From: Clostridia bacterium
Lineage (GTDB): Bacteria > Bacillota > Clostridia > Oscillospirales > CAG-272
Length of the DNA stretch: 7,040 bases
Assembly: GCA_017382555.1 (NCBI GenBank)
Contig: JAFOAB010000300.1
Coordinates: 1-7,040, forward strand
Direction: 5' to 3'
Shown: piece after piece, positions 1 to 6,205 of the stretch
How the letters are laid out: each line of letters starts with the position of its first letter
How positions within the stretch are numbered: position 1 is the stretch's first letter
The notes under the pieces: model-generated
Databases searched by the model: none
What the model saw: the letters and a program-made list of their open reading frames with translations, nothing else
What the model was told of the DNA's origin: nothing
Program-made: the position numbers and the translations under genes

Positions 1-799
1 AATCGTTAAGCATCTTTAGGTCGTGGTCGTTAAGAGTCATAATAGGAGCAACAACTATTGAGTCGCCTGTATGAACACCAACAGGGTCGATGTTTTCCAT
101 ACCACAAATTGTAATTGCGTTGTCCTCGCCGTCGCGCATAACCTCAAACTCGATCTCCTTATATCCCTTAACGCTCTTCTCGATAAGAACCTGATGAACG
201 GGAGAAAGCTTGAATGCGTTAAGACCGAGCTCAACAAGCTCTGCCTCGTTGTTCGCAAAGCCGCCGCCGGTACCGCCAAGCGTGAAAGCGGGACGGAGAA
301 CTACGGGATAACCGATCTCCTTTGCCGCCTCCTTTGCCTCCTCAATGCCGTAGGTAATCTTGGAGGGAATTACAGGCTCACCGATAGACTCGCAAAGCTC
401 CTTGAAGAGCTCTCTGTCCTCTGCGCGCTCAATGCTCTCGCTGCTGGTGCCGAGAAGCTCTACGCCGCACTCCTTGAGCACGCCCTTCTTCTCAAGCTGC
501 ATAGCGAGGTTAAGACCGGTCTGACCGCCGATACCGGGAACGATAGCGTCGGGACGCTCGTAGCGCAGTATCTTTGCGATGTACTCAAGCGTAAGCGGCT
601 CCATATACACCTTATCGGCGATAGTGGTATCCGTCATAATGGTTGCGGGGTTGGAGTTTACGAGAACCACCTCGTAGCCCTCCTCCTTGAGCGCAAGGCA
701 TGCCTGCGTGCCCGCATAGTCAAACTCCGCAGCCTGTCCGATTACGATGGGGCCGGAGCCGATGATCAACACTTTTTTGATATCTGTTCTTTTAGCCAT
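1..799 (-). CDS. carB: Carbamoyl-phosphate synthase large subunit, N-terminal part (cut by left window edge)
   Basis: The enzyme makes carbamoyl phosphate from bicarbonate, ammonia (from the CarA glutaminase) and two ATP, feeding pyrimidine and arginine synthesis in the cytoplasm. About 266 of roughly 1070 expected residues are visible. They cover the pre-ATP-grasp domain (GSGPIVIGQAAEFDYAG, residues 14-30; NSNPATIMTD, 48-57; GGQTGLN, 91-97) and the start of the first ATP-grasp domain. That part includes AEDR with R129, the RPAFTLGGTGGG loop with R169 (171-180 glycine-rich), E215 and the GVHTGDS motif (241-247); these match the known ATP and carboxyphosphate site residues of the family. The start is ATG at 799-797, with GGAG nine bases upstream. 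The reading frame stays open to base 1, so the gene is truncated only by the window. It lies 37 bases after pyrC with no promoter or terminator visible between them, so it is probably co-transcribed. No carA lies between them. The identification is very secure. Confidence 0.97.
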   Translation of the reverse strand, partial: MAKRTDIKKVLIIGSGPIVIGQAAEFDYAGTQACLALKEEGYEVVLVNSNPATIMTDTTIADKVYMEPLTLEYIAKILRYERPDAIVPGIGGQTGLNLAMQLEKKGVLKECGVELLGTSSESIERAEDRELFKELCESIGEPVIPSKITYGIEEAKEAAKEIGYPVVLRPAFTLGGTGGGFANNEAELVELGLNAFKLSPVHQVLIEKSVKGYKEIEFEVMRDGEDNAITICGMENIDPVGVHTGDSIVVAPIMTLNDHDLKMLND

Positions 800-836
800 A
801 ACATTGATCTCCGATTTATAGAAAAATTATTTAAAA

Positions 837-2054
837 TCACTTTTGCTCGTAGACTTTTTTGCCGCCGCAGACGGTAAGCACGCATCTGCCGAAAAGTCTT
901 TCACCCTCAAAGGGTGTTGCCTTGCCTTGCGAAAGGAACTCTGCGGGGTCTACCGCAAATTCCTCATCAAGCTTCCACACGCTGTAATCATCGCCAAGCG
1001 GAATGCCGAAGCGCTTTCTTGGATTCACGCAAAGCACCTCGATAAGCCTTTCCATGGTAATTATGCCCGTTTTAACAAGCTTGGTATACATAACGGGGAA
1101 TGCCGTTTCGATACCCACGATGCCGAAGGCGCTCTTTTCAAGCCCTCTTGCCTTCTCCTCCGCGCTGTGCGGTGCGTGGTCGGTGGCTATCATATCTATC
1201 GTTCCGTCGATAAGGCCTGCTACAAGCGCCTCCCTATCCTCTGCGGAGCGAAGCGGTGGATTCATCTTGAAGCGTCCCTCCTCCTTGAGGTCGCTGTCAT
1301 CCATCACAAGGTAGTGGGGTGCTGTCTCACACGTAACGTCAACGCCCGCCGCCTTTGCTTTTCTGATTATGTCCACGCTCTCCTTTGTGGAGATATGGCA
1401 AACGTGGTAGCTGCATCCCGTTTCGGACGCAAGCTTCAGGTCCCTTGCGATCGGTCCCCACTCACTTTCGGAGCAGATGCCCCTGTGCCCGTGTGATCTT
1501 GCATATTCGCCGTCGTGGATATATCCGCCGTGAAGAAGTGAATTATCCTCACAGTGTGCAACGATAATCTTACCGAGAGCCTTTGCCTTGAGCATCGCCG
1601 CGCGCATCATTTCCTCTGACTGAACGCCTCGTCCGTCATCGGAAAACGCTATTGCGCGCTCCATACGCTCCATATCGGCAAGCTCTTCCCCTTTTTCACC
1701 CACGGTAATGGCACCGTAGGGATAGACGTTTATACACGCATCTCTGTCAATTATCTCGGTTTGAAGAGCAAGATGCTCTGCGCTGTCGGGAACGGGGTTA
1801 AGATTGGGCATTGTGCATACCGCCGTGTATCCACCGCGTGCGGCTGCGGCACTGCCGCTTTTCACCGTTTCTTTATAAGAAAAACCCGGCTCGCGAAAAT
1901 GAACGTGCACATCGCAAAAACCGGGAAAAACAGCGTATTCAAACGTATTAAAACCGCCGAGAAGCTCCGCGGTCAGAGAAGGATTCTGCGTATGAGCGCA
2001 GAAGTCGGGAAGGCAAGAGAAGTCAAACTTTTTTATCTTAACAGAACCTGTCAT
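837..2054 (-). CDS. pyrC: Dihydroorotase (class I, amidohydrolase family)
   Basis: This enzyme performs the third step of pyrimidine synthesis, reversible cyclisation of N-carbamoyl-L-aspartate to dihydroorotate, in the cytoplasm. The 405-residue protein carries the class I metal site: HVH (H50, H52) within DVHVHFREPG, Asp at SDDG (139-140), H167 in AHCED, H220 in HVCHIST, and D292 in ATDHAPH. R54 and N84 (in MPN) are the expected substrate contacts. In the Bacillus type of this class an Asp, not a carboxylated Lys, bridges the metals, and SDDG fits that. The start is ATG at 2054-2052, with AAGGGAG seven bases upstream. The N-terminus is odd: the first 40 or so residues do not show the usual amidohydrolase opening strand pattern, and the HxH lies about nine residues earlier than in Bacillus PyrC. 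The gene is first in its operon behind a strong promoter and is followed by carB. The alternative, an allantoinase or hydantoinase, is less likely because carB is adjacent and the FREPG substrate motif is present. Confidence 0.95.
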   Translation of the reverse strand: MTGSVKIKKFDFSCLPDFCAHTQNPSLTAELLGGFNTFEYAVFPGFCDVHVHFREPGFSYKETVKSGSAAAARGGYTAVCTMPNLNPVPDSAEHLALQTEIIDRDACINVYPYGAITVGEKGEELADMERMERAIAFSDDGRGVQSEEMMRAAMLKAKALGKIIVAHCEDNSLLHGGYIHDGEYARSHGHRGICSESEWGPIARDLKLASETGCSYHVCHISTKESVDIIRKAKAAGVDVTCETAPHYLVMDDSDLKEEGRFKMNPPLRSAEDREALVAGLIDGTIDMIATDHAPHSAEEKARGLEKSAFGIVGIETAFPVMYTKLVKTGIITMERLIEVLCVNPRKRFGIPLGDDYSVWKLDEEFAVDPAEFLSQGKATPFEGERLFGRCVLTVCGGKKVYEQK

Positions 2055-2081
2055 TGATACTCTCCCTTCAATATTTTATAT

Positions 2082-2110
2082 ATTCTAACACGGGAGTATT
2101 TCTTTGTCAA
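2082..2110 (-). promoter_or_regulatory. SigA-type promoter of the pyrC-carB operon
   Basis: On the minus strand, a perfect -35 box TTGACA (2110-2105) is followed by a 17-base spacer and the -10 box TAGAAT (2087-2082, five of six consensus bases). Transcription should begin near 2077-2074, leaving only about 20 bases before the pyrC start codon. The likely start is an A-rich tract, so there is no U or C run that would suggest pyrimidine-sensitive reiterative initiation. There is no room for a PyrR-binding attenuator hairpin and terminator in this leader. The promoter is well supported by sequence; the start site is inferred from spacing. Confidence 0.85.
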
Positions 2111-2227
2111 CGGGTCTTTCGCTATTTTATGACATTTTCACAAGGCTTTTTTTCCTTGCGCTCACGCACTAAAAACAATGCACAAATGCAGGCCGAAAAA
2201 GCCCCGGGATACGCCCCTTTTATCATC
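2111..2227. other. Spacer between two divergent promoters
   Basis: This stretch separates the -35 boxes of the leftward pyr promoter and the rightward deacetylase promoter. It contains no supported gene. Two weak symmetric elements are visible: CAAGG (2141-2145) with CCTTG (2154-2158) around a T-rich loop, and GGCTTTTT (2144-2151) facing AAAAAGCC (2196-2203). They could be an operator or chance. No gene ends here, so a terminator is not expected. Confidence 0.4.
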
Positions 2228-2256
2228 TTGACTTGGGGTAGATATTGTGATAGCAT
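2228..2256 (+). promoter_or_regulatory. Extended -10 promoter of the polysaccharide deacetylase gene
   Basis: The -35 box TTGACT (2228-2233) and -10 box TAGCAT (2251-2256) are separated by 17 bases. A TG dinucleotide at 2248-2249, one base before the -10 box, gives an extended -10 element that can offset the imperfect hexamer. The predicted start, near 2263, sits almost on the ribosome binding site GGGAGGG (2266-2272), so the leader is very short. The promoter explains independent expression of this lone plus-strand gene. Confidence 0.7.
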
Positions 2257-2279
2257 AGAAAAAAAGGGAGGGCACGAAA

Positions 2280-3158
2280 ATGGGAAGGATTATACGTCGA
2301 TTTTTTGGCATTGCGCTTGCCCTCGGCACGCTTTTTACGCTCATCGGCTGTGGGCGACAGACCGCCGCAAAGCCGTTGCCTGCAGGCACCGAGGTACACG
2401 TCCCCATACTGATGTACCATCATTTCTCCGACGAGACTAACGATTCCACCATCGTATCACCCGAGACCTTCAGGCGCCAGCTTGAATTCATAAAGAAAAG
2501 CGGCTATACCGCAATAAGCCTTGACGAGCTTTACGCATTTGTGACGTATGGCACCCCCCTGCCCGAAAAGCCCGTTTGCATTACTATGGACGACGGCTAT
2601 TACAGCAACTATTCCATAGCATATCCGATTCTTTGCGAGCTTGAAATGAAGGCGACCATCTTTCCCGTCGGCTGGTGCATAGGCAAAAGCGAATATAAGG
2701 ATACGGGTGCGGCGATATTCCCGCACTTCGGCTTTGATGAGATGCGCGAGATGCTGGATTCCGGCTATATATTCATCGGCTCGCACACCTACGATATGCA
2801 CCAATCCCGCATATACGAAACGGCAAAAGCAAGGCCAACCGTGCTCCCGCTTGCAAATGAAAGCAGGGAGAGCTACGTAGCCGCGCTTACCGCCGATCTT
2901 GAAAAGTATTCGATTTTGTTCAGAGCCGAGACGGGCAAGGAATTTACCGCGCTCGCATACCCCGAGGGGGCATACGATTCCACCTCCGAGGAGGTAATAC
3001 ACTCCTTCGGCATCCCGATAACGCTGTCAACCTCCACGGAGAGGCATAATTACGTAATTGTTGGTGAGCCCGACTCTCTCCACGCGCTGTGCAGATTGAA
3101 CGTAACCGAGCAAATGAGCGATGACGAGCTGCTCTCGTGGCTTACGGGAGCCGATTAA
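2280..3158 (+). CDS. Lipoprotein polysaccharide deacetylase (CE4 family, PgaB/IcaB-like)
   Basis: The 292-residue protein is predicted to be exported, lipid-anchored and to remove acetyl groups from an amino-sugar polymer in the envelope, either peptidoglycan or an exopolysaccharide. Basic residues and a hydrophobic stretch (8-22) precede a lipobox LIGC, with C24 as the lipidated cysteine. The NodB-like domain begins at VPILMYHHF (41-49). Motif 1 is TMDDG (102-106; usually TFDDG), with catalytic D104 and metal ligand D105. Motif 2 is SHTYDMH, with H169 and H174 separated by four residues as in PgaB-type enzymes. Motif 3 is AYPEGAYD (226-233), and CRLNV (271-275) resembles the family's C-terminal strand. 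The Glu in motif 3 is where Tyr is often found. ATG at 2280 follows GGGAGGG by seven bases. It is monocistronic behind its own promoter, and its TAA overlaps the stop of the convergent gene. The exact substrate cannot be told from sequence. Confidence 0.88.
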   Translation: MGRIIRRFFGIALALGTLFTLIGCGRQTAAKPLPAGTEVHVPILMYHHFSDETNDSTIVSPETFRRQLEFIKKSGYTAISLDELYAFVTYGTPLPEKPVCITMDDGYYSNYSIAYPILCELEMKATIFPVGWCIGKSEYKDTGAAIFPHFGFDEMREMLDSGYIFIGSHTYDMHQSRIYETAKARPTVLPLANESRESYVAALTADLEKYSILFRAETGKEFTALAYPEGAYDSTSEEVIHSFGIPITLSTSTERHNYVIVGEPDSLHALCRLNVTEQMSDDELLSWLTGAD

Positions 3159-4180
3159 ACCTTGGTCTTACCCGCAAGAATGCTCTTGTAATCCGCAAGA
3201 TTAAGACGGAGAAGCTCGGGGGTGTCAAGTCCATAGGGGCATTTTGCCTTACAAGCGCCACAACCGATGCACTCCTCTATCTTCATCATTTTTGCTTGCG
3301 ATTCGGGCGTAAGATGCTGTGCGGAGGGGGAGCGCCTGATAAGCTGGGACATTCTTGCGCAGTTGTTTATCTCAATGCCTACGGGACAGGGCATACAGTA
3401 GCCGCACGCACGGCAGAAGTTGCCGATAAGCTCCGCTCTGTCACGATCTATTACAGCCTTGACCTCCGCAGTCATTTGCGGGGGTCTTTTCATATACGCA
3501 ATAAACTCGTCAAGCTCGTTTTCGCGCTGAACACCCCAAATGGGAAGCACGTTATCGTACTGCGCAATAAATGCATAAGCGGCGGCGGAATTGGTGAGAA
3601 GACCGCCCGAAAGCCCCTTCATTGCGATAAAGCCGACGTTATGCTCCGCACACAGGCGGACTATATCCGTATCCGTTTCCGTGGCAAGATAGCAGAACGG
3701 GAACTGAAGCGTTTCGTAAAGTCCGGAAAGCACTGCCTCACGCGCCACGTCCGGGCGGTGTGCGGTTATGCCGATATGGCGGATCTTACCCTGCTCCTTT
3801 GCCTCGGTGAGCGCCTCGTAAAGTCCGGTACCGTCCCCCGGCTTGGGGCAGAAGGCGGGATTGTGGAGCTGATAGAGATCGATATAGTCGGTGCCAAGCG
3901 TTGCAAGACTCATTTCAAGATCACGCTTCAGCGCCTCTCCGCTCTGTGCGGCGGTCTTTGTCGCAATCGTTACCCTATCTCGCATCCCCTTAAAGGCAAT
4001 GCCGACCTTTCTTTCGCTGTCCGTATATGCACGTGCGGTATCAAAAAACGTAAAGCCCGCATCAAAGGCGCGGCGCAGAAGCATTACCGCGTAATCGTCG
4101 CTTACACGCTGAATCGGCAGAGCGCCGAATGCATTTTGGGGCGATGTAATACCGCTTTTACCGAGAACCACTGTCTTCAT
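3155..4180 (-). CDS. Aldo/keto reductase with C-terminal two-[4Fe-4S] ferredoxin domain
   Basis: The 341-residue cytoplasmic oxidoreductase joins an AKR barrel (about 1-235) to a ferredoxin-like tail, as in the COG1453-type AKR family of anaerobes. The catalytic tetrad is visible: D47 in FFDTARAY, Y52, K75 in IATKT, and H106 in LYQLHNP. GITAHRP (137-143) and the AMKGLSGG stretch (186-193) fit the barrel. The tail holds CRACGYCMPCP (C256, C259, C262, C265) and CIGCGACKAKCP (C304, C307, C310, C314), enough for two cubane clusters. It could therefore move electrons between ferredoxin and NAD(P)H or a carbonyl substrate; the substrate is not known for the family. ATG at 4180 overlaps the vanZ-like stop as ATGA, and AAGGAG lies nine bases upstream. 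It is the last gene of its operon, and no terminator hairpin is visible before it runs into the deacetylase gene. Confidence 0.9.
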   Translation of the reverse strand: MKTVVLGKSGITSPQNAFGALPIQRVSDDYAVMLLRRAFDAGFTFFDTARAYTDSERKVGIAFKGMRDRVTIATKTAAQSGEALKRDLEMSLATLGTDYIDLYQLHNPAFCPKPGDGTGLYEALTEAKEQGKIRHIGITAHRPDVAREAVLSGLYETLQFPFCYLATETDTDIVRLCAEHNVGFIAMKGLSGGLLTNSAAAYAFIAQYDNVLPIWGVQRENELDEFIAYMKRPPQMTAEVKAVIDRDRAELIGNFCRACGYCMPCPVGIEINNCARMSQLIRRSPSAQHLTPESQAKMMKIEECIGCGACKAKCPYGLDTPELLRLNLADYKSILAGKTKV

Positions 4181-4668
4181 TTTGCTTTTCTCCTTTTTGA
4201 AAAACCTTTAAAAATCAGCGCAAGAACAAGCACGGCAAGCACCGCACCGAGAGTATCCACGCAGATATCGGAAAGCTGTGTGCTTCTTCCGGGCACAAAG
4301 TACTGATGCACCTCATCAAGTACAGCGTAGCAGAGGGTACAGCCAACGGAGAGAGCGCATCGCTTAAAGCCCACAAGGCGAAACGAAGCGAAAACCAGAA
4401 AATACAGCCCACCAAGAACGGCAAAGCAGAACATATGCGCAAGACTGCGCAGTGTCGGCTCGATACGGTCCGCAAGCGCGGTTATCTCCGCCTCCGTAGC
4501 ATCCTCATCACCGTAAAGCACTATCTCCGCAATCTGCTCGCAGATCCCCTGACTTCTATCACCGGAGATATTGCTGTTTTCTGCGGAAAAGCTATAAATC
4601 ACGCCCTGCCACAACACACACAGAACAATAATTGCGACACGCAATAAAATTAAACGCTTATTTTTCAT
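4177..4668 (-). CDS. VanZ-family integral membrane protein
   Basis: The 163-residue protein belongs to the VanZ-like family. Its namesake gives low-level teicoplanin resistance, but most members have no known function. The sequence shows an N-terminal membrane segment (6-25) followed by the family motif around IYSFSAENSNISGDRS (24-39), SLAHMFCFAVLGGLYF (75-90), and the hallmark LDEVHQYFVPGRS (117-129), then SDICVDTLGA (133-142) leading into a last membrane segment (about 138-154). A short acidic stretch (53-61) may form a loop. The C-terminus is basic (KRRKAK). ATG at 4668-4666 lies inside the end of murJ (11-base overlap), with AAGAGG five bases upstream in murJ coding sequence, so translation is probably coupled. 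Its place beside murJ fits an envelope or cell-wall role, but resistance should not be assumed. Confidence 0.9.
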   Translation of the reverse strand: MKNKRLILLRVAIIVLCVLWQGVIYSFSAENSNISGDRSQGICEQIAEIVLYGDEDATEAEITALADRIEPTLRSLAHMFCFAVLGGLYFLVFASFRLVGFKRCALSVGCTLCYAVLDEVHQYFVPGRSTQLSDICVDTLGAVLAVLVLALIFKGFSKRRKAK

Positions 4669-6205
4669 TTTTACCTCTTCCCATAAGGGCGGCTATTTCC
4701 CTTTGCGGGAAAATGAGGGTAAGAATACCCCAAACGCCCACACCGCACACAACAGAAATTCCAAGTGCGGCGAAGGAAGGCATAAGCGGCACAAGATACG
4801 CATACGAAAAATGCGCGCAAAGACCGCAAAGCACCGAGAATAAAGCACTTGTCAAAAGATCCGCAACGTCCGCAATGGTGAAAAGCGGAGAACCGTTTTT
4901 GGAATCTATAACATAATTTAAAATAGCACAAACGGTAATAACACATCCGGAGGAGGCGGCTATTCCCGCAATGCCGAAGGCACTTGAAAGCATAGCGACA
5001 AGCAAAAGGTCGATAGCGCAGCAGATGAGCGAGGTAAGCATAGGAGCAACGGTCTGCTTACGGGAGAAGAACAACTTTTGCAGAACCTCGTTTACTGCCA
5101 TCGCAGGCATACCGAGGCAGAACCATTTAAGTGCCTCTGCGGTAAGGCGAGCATCGTCCGAGGTGAAATCACCGCCAACGAATATAAGCTCGATAATAGG
5201 ATAAGAAAGCGCAAAGCAGCCTGCCGCAACGGGCAAAACTACGTATAAAAGAAGCTTCATTGAGGAGGCTGTCAAGCGCTTCGCCCCTTCCCCATCGCCA
5301 CCCGCGGACGCGCGCGAAAGCTTGGGGAAAAGCAAATTGGTTGCTATAAACGAAAAAACACCGACGATGATAATGTAAAAGCGATTAGCATAGCCAACAG
5401 CGGTTACCGCACGTCCCGCCTCGATACCCGAGGCAAAGCGTGTGTTAATTACACTGAGAACGGGCAAAAGCCAGCTTGCCACCAGCAGGGGTAGAAATGC
5501 CCTTGCCGCACCCTTCACCTCGGGGGTAAGGAACGCAAGCTTAAGCCTCGGCTTATAACCGAGCTTGATAGCAGTAGGCAGCTGAACGAGCGCCTGAAGC
5601 CCCCAGCCGACAAGCATAGCAAAAGCAAGACCGTAAACACCGAAGCGCTCCTCAAAAAAGAGCAGATAGCAAACGATTGCGCCGTTTGAAAAGAGGCTGA
5701 TAATACTTGGCAGACGAAAATGCCCCATACACTGCAGTATTCCCACAAAGCAGAATGCCGTTCCCGCAAATATGACCATCGGGAACATTATTCTTGTCAG
5801 CGGAACGGCAAGCAGTGCCGCCGCCTCGGGAATATCGGGCGCAAGAAACGCAACGAGTGCGGGCGCAAATGCCTCACCTACAACGGAAATACCGAGTGTT
5901 ATGAAAAACACGAGGTTAAAATAATCGGAGGCAAACTCCATTGCCTTATTTTTACCGTTTTTCACAAGCAGCTCGGAGAATATCGGTATAAATGCGGCGG
6001 TAACAACGCCACCGATAACGAAATCAAACAGCATTATGGGCAGTCGGCTTGCCGTTTCGTAGGCGATCGCCTCCGTACCCGTACCGTATGCGGATGCAGA
6101 GAGCACGTCGCGAACAAGCCCCAGTAGCTTTGCGCATACTGTGGCAAGTGCCATTATGATGACCGTCAGGGTCATTTTTTTAACGGAATTTTCCGTATTT
6201 TTCAT
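4658..6205 (-). CDS. murJ: Lipid II flippase MurJ (MviN family)
   Basis: MurJ moves lipid-linked peptidoglycan precursor across the cytoplasmic membrane. The 515-residue, strongly hydrophobic protein has the family length and about 14 membrane segments by eye. It carries MurJ signatures: AKLLGLVRDVLSASAYGTG (25-43) with R32 in the first helix region, SRLPIMLFDFVIGG (53-66) with R54, and AAFIPIFSE (70-78), comparable to the RIPNxxRxxFAEGxxxxAFVP region of E. coli MurJ. The positive residues in these helices are expected to line the central cavity. Later landmarks include LFPKLSRASAGGDGEGAKRL (about 293-312) and FSRKQTVAP. ATG at 6205 overlaps the upstream stop as ATGA, with AAGGA nine bases before it. 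The alternative is another MOP-superfamily polysaccharide exporter, but the N-terminal signature argues for MurJ. Whether it is the only flippase of this organism cannot be seen here. Confidence 0.92.
   Translation of the reverse strand: MKNTENSVKKMTLTVIIMALATVCAKLLGLVRDVLSASAYGTGTEAIAYETASRLPIMLFDFVIGGVVTAAFIPIFSELLVKNGKNKAMEFASDYFNLVFFITLGISVVGEAFAPALVAFLAPDIPEAAALLAVPLTRIMFPMVIFAGTAFCFVGILQCMGHFRLPSIISLFSNGAIVCYLLFFEERFGVYGLAFAMLVGWGLQALVQLPTAIKLGYKPRLKLAFLTPEVKGAARAFLPLLVASWLLPVLSVINTRFASGIEAGRAVTAVGYANRFYIIIVGVFSFIATNLLFPKLSRASAGGDGEGAKRLTASSMKLLLYVVLPVAAGCFALSYPIIELIFVGGDFTSDDARLTAEALKWFCLGMPAMAVNEVLQKLFFSRKQTVAPMLTSLICCAIDLLLVAMLSSAFGIAGIAASSGCVITVCAILNYVIDSKNGSPLFTIADVADLLTSALFSVLCGLCAHFSYAYLVPLMPSFAALGISVVCGVGVWGILTLIFPQREIAALMGRGKNEK

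Noticed and set aside
71..877. A 268-codon plus-strand open frame opposite carB
   Set aside because: The minus strand encodes unmistakable CarB; the plus-strand product matches nothing I recognise and has no convincing ribosome binding site.
2141..2158. CAAGG/CCTTG inverted repeat with T-rich loop as a terminator
   Set aside because: The stem is only five pairs, there is no T tract after the stem on either strand, and no gene ends nearby.
2180..2191. Short ATGCA repeats (operator-like) between the divergent promoters
   Set aside because: Two copies of a five-base word three bases apart are expected by chance often enough, and no known regulator site matches.
2144..2203. GGCTTTTT facing AAAAAGCC as a riboswitch or attenuator stem
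   Set aside because: The loop of about 44 bases is long, the pairing is mostly A-T, and the element lies upstream of both predicted transcription starts, so it would not be in either RNA.
3137..4306. A 389-codon plus-strand open frame covering the aldo/keto reductase region
   Set aside because: It is antisense to a gene with a full catalytic tetrad and two ferredoxin motifs, shows no recognisable domain and has a low-complexity basic composition. It is a shadow of the true gene's codon pattern.
4177..4668. Glycopeptide resistance gene vanZ
   Set aside because: The family is broad and mostly unlinked to resistance; no vanA/vanH/vanX genes are present, so only the family name is justified.
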